From: Gimesia algae
GTDB taxonomy: Bacteria; Planctomycetota; Planctomycetia; Planctomycetales; Planctomycetaceae
Assembly: GCF_007746795.1 (NCBI RefSeq)
Contig: NZ_CP036343.1
Coordinates: forward strand, 7,669,250-7,733,249
DNA: 64,000 nt
Reading direction: 5' to 3'
Under the pieces are notes generated by a model. That model searched no databases. It was not told where the DNA came from and saw nothing but the letters and a program-made list of their open reading frames with translations. The position numbers and the translations under genes are program-made. This document shows, in pieces, positions 1 through 9,685 of this stretch. The first letter of the stretch is position 1. The number at the start of each line of letters is the position of its first letter.

Positions 1-1194
1 CTTGGTCGGACCATTGTCACAGTCTCCATACCAGGTACCTGGAATGGCCGCGTGTTGATAATCGGGTGTGCCCGCCGGCCAGCGATCGGGTCGGATGTTG
101 TGAATGTAAAGAAAGTCATCGGTACGAATGGCACGACAGGGATAGCCCCCCATGTCGGGTGCTTCCTGGGAAGGCACATGCCGCTCCTTACCAAAGATAA
201 CTTCGTCCCTGTTGTCAGTGATTCGGCCTGATTTTGAATTCGTCAAGACAGGCATCAGGCTGCGACCGGTCACATCCGTCGGAATTTTCACTCCCGCTGC
301 CTCATAATAGGTGGGCGCCAGATCAATCAGGCTGACAAAATCGGTGACTGAGCGACCGGCCTTGATTTTTTCAGGCCAGCGGGCTGCGAGAGGCACGCGC
401 GTACCCGTATCATACAGACAACTTTTCCCACGCGGGAACGGCATACCGTGATCGCCGGTCATAAATATGATCGTGTTATCGAGTTCGCCTTTTTCTTCGA
501 GTGACTTCATCGCGTCACCTACCAGTTTATCAAAACGCTGTACTTCAAAGTAATAGTCGGCGACATCACTGCGAACGACCGATGCATCCGGAAAGCAGGC
601 AGGCAGTTTGATCTGGAAGAGATCCATCCCACTCTGCACCCCGGTACCTGCCTCATAAGGACGATGCGGATCACTGCTGCCCAGCCAGAAGCAGAAAGGT
701 TCGCCTTGTTTCTGATGCTGTAGAAAATCCTGAAAACTCTTAAAGCGTTTTCCCGCCAGTTCGCGGCCGGTGGTTTCGGTACGTCCCGGCCCCCAGGCTT
801 TGCCGGTGTAGCCGACCTGATAACCGTGTGCCTTGAGAATTTCCGGATATGTTTCGAACTTGTCAGGAAAAATGCAATGCAGGTTCGCCCCCGCTTCGAG
901 CTGCCAATGATATTTACCGGTCAGAATTGCCCCGCGCGAAGGGGTGCAGGAAGGCGAGGAGACATACGCATTTTGAAACAGCACACCCTCGCGGGCCAGC
1001 CGATCAAACGTAGGCGTTTTCACAACCGGATCGCCATAAGCTCCTGCATGCGGCCAACCCCAGTCATCGGCAATCGCGAACAGAATATTAGGTCGCTTCT
1101 GCTCTTCCGATGCCTGAGTGTGTGAAACAATGCAAAGGGTAATTATGAAGATGCAGCAGGACATTATTCGTGCTACACAAGTACTATTAAACAT
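1..1194 (-). CDS. Sulfatase, Cys-type, exported (3' part cut by window edge)
   Basis: The frame is open from the ATG at 1194 to the window edge, 398 codons, so the C-terminus is missing. A signal peptide covers about residues 1-29. The N-terminal metal-binding pair IADDWGW (Asp43-Asp44) is followed by CTPSR with Cys83, the residue that the formylglycine-generating enzyme converts in Cys-type sulfatases. Known family role: hydrolysis of sulfate esters, typically on algal polysaccharides in marine planctomycetes; the substrate cannot be read from the sequence. It begins 50 bases after the PVC cytochrome gene on the same strand and is probably cotranscribed with it. Confident as a sulfatase. Confidence 0.9.
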   Translation of the reverse strand, partial: MFNSTCVARIMSCCIFIITLCIVSHTQASEEQKRPNILFAIADDWGWPHAGAYGDPVVKTPTFDRLAREGVLFQNAYVSSPSCTPSRGAILTGKYHWQLEAGANLHCIFPDKFETYPEILKAHGYQVGYTGKAWGPGRTETTGRELAGKRFKSFQDFLQHQKQGEPFCFWLGSSDPHRPYEAGTGVQSGMDLFQIKLPACFPDASVVRSDVADYYFEVQRFDKLVGDAMKSLEEKGELDNTIIFMTGDHGMPFPRGKSCLYDTGTRVPLAARWPEKIKAGRSVTDFVSLIDLAPTYYEAAGVKIPTDVTGRSLMPVLTNSKSGRITDNRDEVIFGKERHVPSQEAPDMGGYPCRAIRTDDFLYIHNIRPDRWPAGTPDYQHAAIPGTWYGDCDNGPTK

Positions 1195-1244
1195 AGCGCA
1201 CCCTTAACGGCTGGAATCAGAGGAATCGGGACATTGATTCCACT

Positions 1245-4200
1245 TTACTTGCGATTCTGCAGGTACGCAAGCAAATCCCGGATTTCCTGCTGAGTCAGAC
1301 GCTGCTCCAGTCCTTTAGGCATGATCGAAGTCGGCGACTCTTTCATGACTTCAATCTGATCACGGGCGATCCGTACTTCGGACAGATCCGCGGTTCTGAG
1401 GTAGACGGTATCCGTCGATTCGCGACTGATGACGCCCGTATAAATACGTCCGGCATCCGTCACTACCAGATAGGAACGATAGCCACGCGCAAAGCTGGCG
1501 CTGGGAAGTGCAATCGCTTCCAGTAAATCTGTTCCGGTACGAATAGCACCAATTTTTGTCAGATCGGGCCCCACTTTTCCGCCGGAATCTTCGACCGCAT
1601 GACAACCCGAGCAGGCTGCTTTCTTACCGAAGAAGATTTTGCGTCCTTCTTCCAGCCGTCCCTCTGTGAGCAGAGGCTTGAGAGATTCCAGGTGCGCCTT
1701 CTGCTGTGCCAGATCCACGCCCAGTTTCTTCAACAGCGGTGTCGCTGCCTGCTGAACCGATTCGGGATACTTCTGTAACAGGCTCGCCAGTTCATCCGCC
1801 GACAAGTTCGTCGCAGCGGAAGAACCATTCAAGCCCGTAATCAAAGCCAGCCCCACAGCCTCATCGACGCTTTTCGCATAAGCTCTTAACAGAACCGGCA
1901 GCGCGAGGGGCCCGGGTGCGTCCAGTTGTTTTGATAACTGGATTAATTGATTGGCAGATTGTGGCAATCCTGACAGTGCTCTTGCCGCCGCCAGACGATC
2001 CAGAGGCGGATACTCTTCATTCATTCGAGACATGAGAAAATTGAACGTACTCTGATCGATGCTTTTTAAATGGGAACCGACAGCGGAAAATGCTTCAATT
2101 CGCAGAGAAGCCGGCTGTTTCACATCCAGTGCTAAAGACGTTAACTGTTCATTGAGATCAGGCTGATCATGAGTCTGAGCAATGCGGACGACGAAAATCT
2201 GTAATTCAGGTTCAGCCGTCTTCAAAATCTGCCCCAGTGCAGAACGCCAGGCGACAGGAAACTCTTTCAACGTAGAACGCTGAATGACTTCCAGTAGAAT
2301 CGTCTTTGCAGGCTCTGATGTTTCATCACTCGTCAGTGACTGAGCAATCAGTGATTGCACTTCGGGATCAGCAGACTGCGCGACCAGAAAACCCCGCAGT
2401 ACCGCAGCCCGCTCCGAACTCAGCTCCGCTTCGCTCAACCAGGTTTTCAACAGCGTCATAGTTTCGCCGGCCCACCCCTCATGTTCTCCGATTATCGTCA
2501 GAGCCTCTTTCTGCAAAGCCGGATCATCGGTGTCCAGCAGGGGGGTTACCAGTTCCCGAGTCAGATTACCCGAGTTCATCTGGTCCAGAGCAATCAACGC
2601 CGCGCGGCGGACAGCCGGACTGGAATCATCCAGGCCAGAGAGAACCAGATCGCGATTGTCGATACGAATCAATGCATAGATGAGAGCATGCTCCAGCGTT
2701 CGATCTGGAGTCCCGGATTTGATTACATTGAATAGAGATTTCACTACCGACTGCAACTGTTCATCCGAAACAGAGTCACGTCGCCCTGCCTCACAAATGC
2801 GCCCCAAGGCAGTTGCCGCGGTACGTTGTACGGGGGGTTTGTTCTGTTTCAATAACGCGATTAACTGATCAACTGATTGCGAATTTCGCAACGTCCCCAG
2901 CGCTTTCGCTGCCGTCATCTGCACACTCTCCGAGGATGCCAGACCGTTTTGAATTGCAGTTACTGCTTTACCTGTTCCAATGCGCGATAATGTCCAGACC
3001 GCATTGCGTTTACTGGTATCATTATAAAAGGAACCGCTGGGTGATTCGATTACTTTTGCAAGCTGAGGCACAGCCAGATCGCCAACACGGGCCAGTTCTT
3101 CGATGGCCTTCTGCTGCACAAAGGGACGTGTGTCGTTCAACAACTGCAGCTTGCGAGGGGGTGACAATGATTTCCAGTCCAGAGTTAGACCATAAGGATC
3201 TTTCAGCGCCGGTGTGCCTGTCTTACGAATACGATAGATGGCTCCATGAATGTCTGGCTTGGAAATCTGAGATTGGGGACAACCAATGCGGAACCAGCCA
3301 CCAGTGTTAATCACCAGCAGGCTGCCATCAGCGTCTTCGATGATATCAGTGGGATGAAAGTCGGGATCATCTGAAACCAGAAAGTCTTCTTCTTTGGTTT
3401 CAAATGTGGCTCCGTTACGTATCAGCTGGGAGCGTATGACTTTGTGAGTATTAAATATCGTCGTGAAAATATTGCCTTGATATTCTGGTCCGAACTGCGA
3501 TCCCCGATAGCGTAACATGCCGGAAACGGCGACGTGACCAAAGCGGGTGATCGGTCCCAACAGTTCTCCCGTGCGTTTGAATTCAGCGACACAATCCTCA
3601 AAGTGAGGATAGACGCCTCCTTCCAGCCAGTGCACCAGACAGTCCACGCGGGGACGGTTCATTAAAATATTTACCGAACCAATCATTTCCCCTTCGGGAG
3701 TGAAATCGATCTCGACGGGATTATCCATACCGCCACCACAATGCACCTCGATATCGGAGCCATCGGGGTTACAGGAAAAGATCCGGGCGGCCAATCCTTT
3801 GCTGGTGACCTTGCCTGACTTATCTTTGAATTCGTGACCGTGTCTGCCATCACACCAGTAGAGCCGTCCTTCCGGCCCACGAAAACATCCGTGGATACTA
3901 GCCGCATTACCAGAGAAGCCGAACGAATCGACGATAATCTTCCGCTCATCCGCCACGCCGTCGTCGTCGTGATCCGTCAGCTTCCAGATATTGGGAGGAC
4001 TGGCAACATAGAGTGATCCCTCGTGCCAGAGTGCGCCCATCGGCAGGGTCAACTTATCCGCGAATACCGTACTCTGATCAAAGCGTCCGTCGCCATCCCG
4101 ATCCACGAGCATGCGAATCATACTTTTCGGTTCTTTAATCAACTGGGGAGCACGCGTGTTTTCTCCCGAACTTTCTGCAATGAACAGCCGCCCGCGATCA

Positions 4201-4388
4201 TCAAAACCTGCCATCATTGGATATTTTGTCAGTTCACTGTTAGTGACCCGTTCGATACTGAAACCATCCGGAACGCGGGGCAGATCTTCCGCCGTCGTTT
4301 TCTCTATTGGAAAAAACAGAACAAGAATCACGATAACAAAACCATTCAAGAGCGATTTGTACTTCGGCAAAAGATTCACAGCAGTCAC
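1245..4388 (-). CDS. PVC-type dehydrogenase/HEAT-repeat/cytochrome c protein
   Basis: This 1047-residue protein has a signal peptide over about residues 1-33. A membrane-bound-dehydrogenase (beta-propeller) domain characteristic of Planctomycetes and Verrucomicrobia covers roughly residues 35-390. A long helical region with HEAT-like repeats follows, about 400-870. The C-terminal cytochrome c domain carries the haem-binding CSGCH at about residues 925-929 and a distal Met candidate (SIMPKG) about 25 residues before the C-terminus. Such proteins are thought to be exported oxidoreductases linked to sugar breakdown; the substrate is unknown. The sulfatase lies directly downstream, which fits a polysaccharide-utilisation unit. 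Family assignment is strong, biochemical role inferred. Confidence 0.9.
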   Translation of the reverse strand: MTAVNLLPKYKSLLNGFVIVILVLFFPIEKTTAEDLPRVPDGFSIERVTNSELTKYPMMAGFDDRGRLFIAESSGENTRAPQLIKEPKSMIRMLVDRDGDGRFDQSTVFADKLTLPMGALWHEGSLYVASPPNIWKLTDHDDDGVADERKIIVDSFGFSGNAASIHGCFRGPEGRLYWCDGRHGHEFKDKSGKVTSKGLAARIFSCNPDGSDIEVHCGGGMDNPVEIDFTPEGEMIGSVNILMNRPRVDCLVHWLEGGVYPHFEDCVAEFKRTGELLGPITRFGHVAVSGMLRYRGSQFGPEYQGNIFTTIFNTHKVIRSQLIRNGATFETKEEDFLVSDDPDFHPTDIIEDADGSLLVINTGGWFRIGCPQSQISKPDIHGAIYRIRKTGTPALKDPYGLTLDWKSLSPPRKLQLLNDTRPFVQQKAIEELARVGDLAVPQLAKVIESPSGSFYNDTSKRNAVWTLSRIGTGKAVTAIQNGLASSESVQMTAAKALGTLRNSQSVDQLIALLKQNKPPVQRTAATALGRICEAGRRDSVSDEQLQSVVKSLFNVIKSGTPDRTLEHALIYALIRIDNRDLVLSGLDDSSPAVRRAALIALDQMNSGNLTRELVTPLLDTDDPALQKEALTIIGEHEGWAGETMTLLKTWLSEAELSSERAAVLRGFLVAQSADPEVQSLIAQSLTSDETSEPAKTILLEVIQRSTLKEFPVAWRSALGQILKTAEPELQIFVVRIAQTHDQPDLNEQLTSLALDVKQPASLRIEAFSAVGSHLKSIDQSTFNFLMSRMNEEYPPLDRLAAARALSGLPQSANQLIQLSKQLDAPGPLALPVLLRAYAKSVDEAVGLALITGLNGSSAATNLSADELASLLQKYPESVQQAATPLLKKLGVDLAQQKAHLESLKPLLTEGRLEEGRKIFFGKKAACSGCHAVEDSGGKVGPDLTKIGAIRTGTDLLEAIALPSASFARGYRSYLVVTDAGRIYTGVISRESTDTVYLRTADLSEVRIARDQIEVMKESPTSIMPKGLEQRLTQQEIRDLLAYLQNRK

Positions 4389-4817
4389 CTTTATCAGGCA
4401 AGAAATAAGTCAATGGATGACGATACCCAGGTAAGCTCTCAGCGAGGACCTGACATTGTAAACAAAGTAAAGAATGCACACAAACAGCATTCTGAAGAAT
4501 TCATAAGATTCCCAACTGTACAAAACAGAGACTGATCGCGTTCGAATTTGATGATATGAATTGAACTGCAATTGAGAGTGGATTTCTCATGTCCTGATAT
4601 CACGGAATGTTCGCACCTTGAAAAAATAAAATAAATCACATCTTATTCCGGCAGTTCCAGGCGGCATCTTTCGCAAAAAAACCGTTTTCGTCGCGAACTG
4701 GCGGAATCGATCATTTCGCGGTTTTGATGCCTGCGGTGAAAATTTCTGACCGCTTTTTTCCCGCTATAATTCCTACGTAACGCACAGCACTTCACCAGTA
4801 CACAAGGGAGTTTTCAA
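4389..4817. other. Intergenic region, divergent upstream regions
   Basis: These 429 bases separate the divergent PVC cytochrome gene and the LexA-CsrA fusion gene, so they should hold both promoters. A good -10 hexamer for the rightward gene is at 4765-4770. The short open frames here overlap each other on both strands and look like noise. No RNA gene or repeat was recognised. Confidence 0.5.
4765..4770 (+). promoter_or_regulatory. Candidate -10 box of the LexA-CsrA fusion gene
   Basis: TATAAT matches the sigma-70 -10 consensus exactly and lies 48 bases before the ATG at 4818. The -35 candidate about 16 bases upstream (TTTCTG) is weak. The leader ends with AAGGGAG, a Shine-Dalgarno-like sequence 7 bases before the ATG. 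Confidence 0.4.
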
Positions 4818-5201
4818 ATGCAGACAACAGACATTTCGACGCGAAAAACACTGACCGAAAAACAAGAGGCCATCTACTCATTTATCAAACAGGAAATCAC
4901 GCAACAACGTCTATCGCCTACAGTGCGGGAAATTGCAGAACAATTCGGCATTCGATCATCAAATGGAGTGATGTGTCATCTCCGCGCGCTGGAACGAAAA
5001 GGCTGGATTAAACGGGATCACTACCTGTCACGTGGCATTACTCTGATTGCAGAACCGGTCACACAGATGATCACACTCACTCCAGGTGAAGCCGGTTGTA
5101 TCGGAGAAATCTATCTCGGATGTGTCGGCGTGAAAGATCGCAGTGTCACGCTGGAACTGATTGCACCTGACACGATGGGAGAAGTTCGCAAAGATCCTTG
5201 A
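4818..5201 (+). CDS. LexA-type winged-helix domain fused to a CsrA-like domain
   Basis: This is a 127-residue protein. Residues about 10-72 match the LexA N-terminal DNA-binding domain (LTEKQEAIYSFI, PTVREIAEQFGI, then the recognition-helix stretch HLRALERKGWIKRD). The LexA S24 autopeptidase domain is absent: there is no Ala-Gly cleavage site and no catalytic Ser/Lys. Instead residues 84-127 follow the CsrA pattern: MITLTPGE, IGEI, a V-x-L strand, then the signature AP and a final EVRKD in the place of CsrA VHREE. The domain is about two residues shorter than CsrA near the usual R6-R7, and the R44 position is Lys. Inference: a DNA-binding regulator whose second half may bind RNA or serve as a beta-strand-swapped dimer module. 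A coincidental resemblance in the C-terminal half cannot be excluded. Confidence 0.7.
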   Translation: MQTTDISTRKTLTEKQEAIYSFIKQEITQQRLSPTVREIAEQFGIRSSNGVMCHLRALERKGWIKRDHYLSRGITLIAEPVTQMITLTPGEAGCIGEIYLGCVGVKDRSVTLELIAPDTMGEVRKDP

Positions 5202-5293
5202 GTAATTCTGCATTATAGAAAATGCCCTGAAGTCAAATCATGCCTTAAAACCTGGCTGGCAAAACATATTTCATACCTGGAGGATTTATCAGC

Positions 5294-5974
5294 ATGGATC
5301 AAAACCCGGAATCAAACGAGACAGATGAACTTCTGCCTTTTAACAGAGACTCAAGAGCTGGATCTGAGAACGTAGCATCCGCATCAGAAATTCCAGAGGC
5401 ACTAAAAAACAGTTATACCAATCTGCTGACGATCGAAGATGAATACGAAGGTCTGACATCAGGAGAAGCTTCAACCGATGTACAGCAATGCAATGAACTG
5501 TTGACGAACCAGGAACAGCAGATGCAACGGCTGGCTCGCAAATTGAACCAGGAAAACTCGAAGCTGGAACGATTGAAGGGCGATCTGGAAGAAGCAGAGG
5601 TCTGCCAGGCAATGGCACAATCTTATGAAGCGGCGATCGCAGGCTGGCGTGAAATGATCCAGGTTTTTGAATCGTTTCATCAGTCTAACATTCACAGTCA
5701 GCCGGCATTTTCATTGGCAGAGCAGACTTGGGAAGACCTGAAACATGTGGAACAACAGGCTTTAACCGAACTGGAAAATGAGACTACATGGGAAGTAATC
5801 CATACTCCCTATGGCTCAACAACCATTCCGAAGCAGGAAGGCCTGCTGCCAGATGAGATCAAGATCGAAATCCTGGGTGATTATCTGCCTGTCTCTATTA
5901 GAACAGAAACAGCACGCCTTGCTTTAACCCAGTGTCAACAGGGAACAGCCACTTATGCAGTGAGCTGCCTCTAA
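5294..5974 (+). CDS. Unrecognised acidic coiled-coil protein
   Basis: This 226-residue soluble protein has no signal peptide or membrane segment. It is rich in Glu and Gln. Heptad-like helix covers about residues 65-110 (QEQQMQRLARKLNQENSKLE is part of it), predicting a coiled coil. The ATG at 5294 follows the purine-rich GGAGGA at 5280-5285. It lies 92 bases after the LexA-CsrA fusion gene and 59 bases before the next gene, all on the plus strand, so the three may form one transcript. No family was recognised. Confidence 0.75.
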   Translation: MDQNPESNETDELLPFNRDSRAGSENVASASEIPEALKNSYTNLLTIEDEYEGLTSGEASTDVQQCNELLTNQEQQMQRLARKLNQENSKLERLKGDLEEAEVCQAMAQSYEAAIAGWREMIQVFESFHQSNIHSQPAFSLAEQTWEDLKHVEQQALTELENETTWEVIHTPYGSTTIPKQEGLLPDEIKIEILGDYLPVSIRTETARLALTQCQQGTATYAVSCL

Positions 5975-6033
5975 ACTTCTTGAACTGACACATTCTAAAT
6001 CACATTTAATTATTTCACAGGGAAAGTACGTCC

Positions 6034-7131
6034 ATGGAAAACCAGTTTTCAGAAACCGATATTGATGAAATTACCTGCCGCACTATCAACGGTCAACTTG
6101 CCGAATGGGGTATTGATTTCTCGCAGTCGCGCGTGGCACAACTCGGGCACACTCAAATCGAACAGCTACAGTCCTGGATCAATGCTGGTGTGGAAGCTGA
6201 CGAAGCATATCGGGCTGAGTTTGCCGCGCTGCCAGATTTTATGGAGAGTGAATTGCTGGAAATGAAAGGAGAATTAGCATCCGGCTCTCGGGAAGAAATC
6301 ATAGAACAGGCAATCAATGCCTGTGAAGCAGAAGTACCGATCACTGAAAACCCATATCTGCTTGATACCACGGGCTGGCAGTTGTGGCGCAAAGCCTATT
6401 GTTACTGGTATCACGGCGAGTCTCTTGATTTTCTGGAAGAAGAGGCTGCAATAGAATCCAGCAGTGAAATTGCATTGCCGCAGTTGGCAATGACACAGGA
6501 GTTGGCTGAATTAATTACTCATTTCACTCAAGCAGACGATTCACTGAAACAGCTTCGATTCAAACTCAAACAGACAAAACGGGAACGAAATGCCAGTCGT
6601 AATAAACTGATGATGTTTCTCAAACAGAATTGTCACTCGACTGAAGCAGCAGTAACCATCATAAAACATCCATCACAAGCAGTAAGCAGCCCAAAATCGG
6701 AGCAGAGTGAACCAGTTAATCAATCATCTGAGTTACGCGAACCAATCAGCATTATACGCATACCTGTTGCCGGTCCGGAAACAAACCGTGTCGAAGTTTT
6801 TCTGCAACAGATCGGCGACGGAACCTGGCGGGCCGGCCATTTCTGGTCTGTGGAAAGCAATTCACAAACCGGACAGATTTCACGTGGTAGTCAGTCTCCT
6901 GAACGAAGACAAACGACCTTTTCCACGGATACCTCTGCGCTGATAAATGAAACACTGATACTCAGCAGAAAGCTCAGTAGCGACCCTGAGATTCAAACTC
7001 AAATCGTCGACTATCTGAATCTTCTGGAAGAATATCCAGGTCAACTGGATCTCTGCAGTAACTGTCATCAGCACTGGCTCAGTGAAGAGCTGGACCTTTC
7101 AGGATGTTGTCCACAGTGTTCCAATGACTGA
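6034..7131 (+). CDS. Unrecognised protein with coiled coil and C-terminal zinc ribbon
   Basis: This is a 365-residue cytosolic-looking protein. A helical N-terminal half is followed by a basic coiled-coil stretch at about residues 170-198 (KQLRFKLKQTKRERNASRNK). The extreme C-terminus has two Cys knuckles, CSNC and CCPQC, about 15 residues apart, typical of a zinc ribbon. It is the third gene of the plus-strand run that starts with the LexA-CsrA fusion. No family was recognised. The zinc ribbon suggests nucleic-acid or protein binding, which is inference only. Confidence 0.75.
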   Translation: MENQFSETDIDEITCRTINGQLAEWGIDFSQSRVAQLGHTQIEQLQSWINAGVEADEAYRAEFAALPDFMESELLEMKGELASGSREEIIEQAINACEAEVPITENPYLLDTTGWQLWRKAYCYWYHGESLDFLEEEAAIESSSEIALPQLAMTQELAELITHFTQADDSLKQLRFKLKQTKRERNASRNKLMMFLKQNCHSTEAAVTIIKHPSQAVSSPKSEQSEPVNQSSELREPISIIRIPVAGPETNRVEVFLQQIGDGTWRAGHFWSVESNSQTGQISRGSQSPERRQTTFSTDTSALINETLILSRKLSSDPEIQTQIVDYLNLLEEYPGQLDLCSNCHQHWLSEELDLSGCCPQCSND

Positions 7132-7280
7132 TCTTCTGCGAGCCAGTTTCAATCGGAGCAGAATTCTTTCGAGTCTCTCATTTTCTCTTGCCTTGCCTAC
7201 TGAATCTTGCCATAGTTTAAGATAGTTTATAAAAGCGGATCCCGGATTTCAGGCCATTTATTCAGAGGTGGAGGCTTCCT

Positions 7281-8654
7281 GTGCAAGATCAACCCGAAAA
7301 AGCAGACCAGACTCAATCTACTATAAGCCGCAGACGGTTTCTGGCAACTTCTGCATCGGCAGCCGCCGCGATTGGATTCGGTGCGCCCGCCATTGTGCGG
7401 GGAACCAACCTGAATGAAAAGCTCAACATTGCTATTATTGGTTCTGGGGGACGGGGCGGCAGCAATCTCCGTTCGGTCTCTTCAGAAAATATTACGGTTC
7501 TGTGTGATGTGAATGAACAAAATCTGTTTCGCGCCTCACAGAGTCATCCCAAAGCAAAACAGTTCAAAGATTTTCGCAAAGTTTACGATCATCCGGATCA
7601 GTTTGACGCTGTTGTCGTGAGTACCTGCGAACACACTCATGCTTTCGCGACGCTACCGGCGCTGCAGATGAAAAAACATGTATACTGTGAAAAGCCTCTG
7701 ACCCACAGTGTCTGGGAAGCGCGCGTCATTCGAGAAGCGGCTCGAAAGGCGAATGTCGCCACTCAAATGGGTACTCAGATCCATGCGGGAGATAATTACC
7801 GTCGGGTTGTTGAACTGATTCAGTCCGGCGCCATCGGCCCGGTTCAGGAAGCTCACGTCTGGGTGTCACGAGCCTGGGGCTGGCATCCTTCGGAAGAAGC
7901 CGCGCGTGCAGCAAAAGATCTTGTCTACTCGGAAAAACGACCAAGCCATTCCGATGAGATTCCTCAAGGACTGGACTGGGATCTCTGGTTAGGACCAGCT
8001 CCAGAACGCCCTTTCAATAATATTTATTTCCCGGGGCCCAAATGGTACCGCTGGTGGGATTTTGGGAATGGTACCATGTCAGACCTGGGCAGCCACTGGA
8101 TCGACTTGCCTTTCTGGGCACTGAATCTGGATTACCCACTCACAATTGAAGCGGAAGGACCGCCGATCCAGAAAGAAATCGCACCAGCTTCGATGCAGGC
8201 CATTTATGAATATGGTCAGCGTGGCGAGATGCCCCCCGTCACTGTGGGCTGGTACCAGGGAACAAACAAGCCTCAAATCTGGAAAGATGGTAAAATTCCC
8301 CAGTGGTCTAACGGCGTTTTATTCGTCGGTGAGAAAGGCATGCTCCTTTCCGATTACAGTAAGCATGTATTGCTACCTGAAAAAGAATTCGCCGACTTCA
8401 AACGCCCGGAGCCATTCATTCCAAAATCTCTGGGACATCACGCAGAATGGATTCATGCCTGCAAAACCGGGGCACCGACAACCTGCAATTTCGAATACGC
8501 GGGCCTGCTCACTGAAGCCAATCACCTCGGTAATGTCGCCTATCGTACAGGTAAAAAACTGCACTGGGACACCCAGACGATGAAGGCCACGAACGCTCCT
8601 GAATCGGACCAGTATATTCGACGTGAATATCGTAAGGGCTGGGAATTAAGCTAG
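7281..8654 (+). CDS. Tat-exported Gfo/Idh/MocA family oxidoreductase
   Basis: This 457-residue protein starts with GTG at 7281, preceded by a GAGGTGGAGG ribosome-binding region. The twin-arginine signal SRRRF lies at residues 16-20, followed by an Ala-rich hydrophobic stretch ending near AIVRG. The Rossmann dinucleotide motif [11 protein letters not shown] follows at about residues 50-60. The catalytic EKP of the family is at residues 137-139 (HVYCEKPL), and a C-terminal alpha/beta domain follows. The family catalyses NAD(P)-linked oxidation of sugars or polyols; the Tat form is greatly expanded in planctomycetes and its cofactor is usually inserted before export. The substrate is unknown. 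Confidence 0.92.
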   Translation: MQDQPEKADQTQSTISRRRFLATSASAAAAIGFGAPAIVRGTNLNEKLNIAIIGSGGRGGSNLRSVSSENITVLCDVNEQNLFRASQSHPKAKQFKDFRKVYDHPDQFDAVVVSTCEHTHAFATLPALQMKKHVYCEKPLTHSVWEARVIREAARKANVATQMGTQIHAGDNYRRVVELIQSGAIGPVQEAHVWVSRAWGWHPSEEAARAAKDLVYSEKRPSHSDEIPQGLDWDLWLGPAPERPFNNIYFPGPKWYRWWDFGNGTMSDLGSHWIDLPFWALNLDYPLTIEAEGPPIQKEIAPASMQAIYEYGQRGEMPPVTVGWYQGTNKPQIWKDGKIPQWSNGVLFVGEKGMLLSDYSKHVLLPEKEFADFKRPEPFIPKSLGHHAEWIHACKTGAPTTCNFEYAGLLTEANHLGNVAYRTGKKLHWDTQTMKATNAPESDQYIRREYRKGWELS

Positions 8655-8851
8655 CTTTGAATATTAATTCAATGTGTCATAATGAATTTGAAAACGCATC
8701 AGATTCCTAAGAAAACCTAAAGGCTAACCCGGGTATTACTGCTCTCGATTTTCATCTTGTAGTTCTGACTGCAGCATTATTGCGGACCTGCACGACAACA
8801 CTTTTTTTAACTATTTCATTTCAGTTTTTTGATTGCCGGAAACAACTCAGA

Positions 8852-9434
8852 ATGGATGATCAAACTTCCAGTCTCTGGCAACTCCCTCAGTATTTGCAAT
8901 CATTGATTCAGTCTGAACTCAATGAAGGGGAGAAGATCATCTGGGTCGGAACTCCGATTCCCAGACGTTTTTGTTTGCGATCAATAGGCCTTGTATTGTT
9001 TGGTATTCCCTGGACAGCTTTTGCACTATTCTGGATTGCAGGCGCGGCTGGATTTAAACTTCCTGATTTTCAAAAAGGCTTCGATTTCTTTCCTCTGTTT
9101 GGAATCCCCTTCGTCCTGATTGGCCTGGGTATGCTGAGTTCACCACTCTGGATGCTAAGAAAAGCCCGGAATACAGCCTATATCTTAACCTCAAACCGGG
9201 CGGTTATCTTAACCGGTGGGATGAAAACAGATATCCGATCATTCGAACCAGAGCATCTTGGAAAATTGCATCGAAAACAATGGAAAGACGGCTCTGGGGA
9301 CCTCATATTTGATAAAGAATTCCGCTTTGAGAAAGAACAACTCACAACGACAGCACGACCTCGGCTTTCTGGCAATTCAGAATGTAAAACAAGTTGAAGA
9401 TCTTATAAGACAACTGCTAGCAGATTCGAAATAA
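8852..9434 (+). pseudogene. Bacterial PH-domain membrane protein, frameshifted near the 3' end
   Basis: The ATG at 8852 opens a protein with two membrane segments (about residues 42-68 and 80-105) and a PH-like segment (NTAYILTSNRAVILTGG). This is the architecture of small bPH-domain membrane proteins. The frame stops at 9397, but the +1 frame continues as DLGFLAIQNVKQVEDLIRQL to a TAA at 9432-9434, which is how these proteins normally end. The two frames exchange between about 9325 and 9356, so one base has been gained or two lost. An open 5' frame also exists from 8780, but the region before 8852 does not look like protein. Either a recent pseudogene or a sequencing error. Confidence 0.65.
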
Positions 9435-9685
9435 AGCAGTACCTGATCAGAACTGGATTGTGAATCAATTCCCAATGTTGATCCGAAATACTCTGGCAAA
9501 CCAGATTTATTCTGGAACTCAATTTACGTGAAATAAAATCAGTTAATTACCGCGAACAGAAGTGTTATACACAATTTATTTAACTGCCAATGAAAAACTG
9601 ATGTAGTTGTAGCCCGCTTTTGAAAGTCCAGAGTGAATCCGCTATCTCTAAGATGAGTCTTGCGTAAGTTGAAAGACATTTCTCC

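Noticed and set aside
2355..2735. 126-codon plus-strand frame inside the PVC cytochrome gene
   Set aside because: Antisense shadow of a well-supported gene with clear domains on the other strand.
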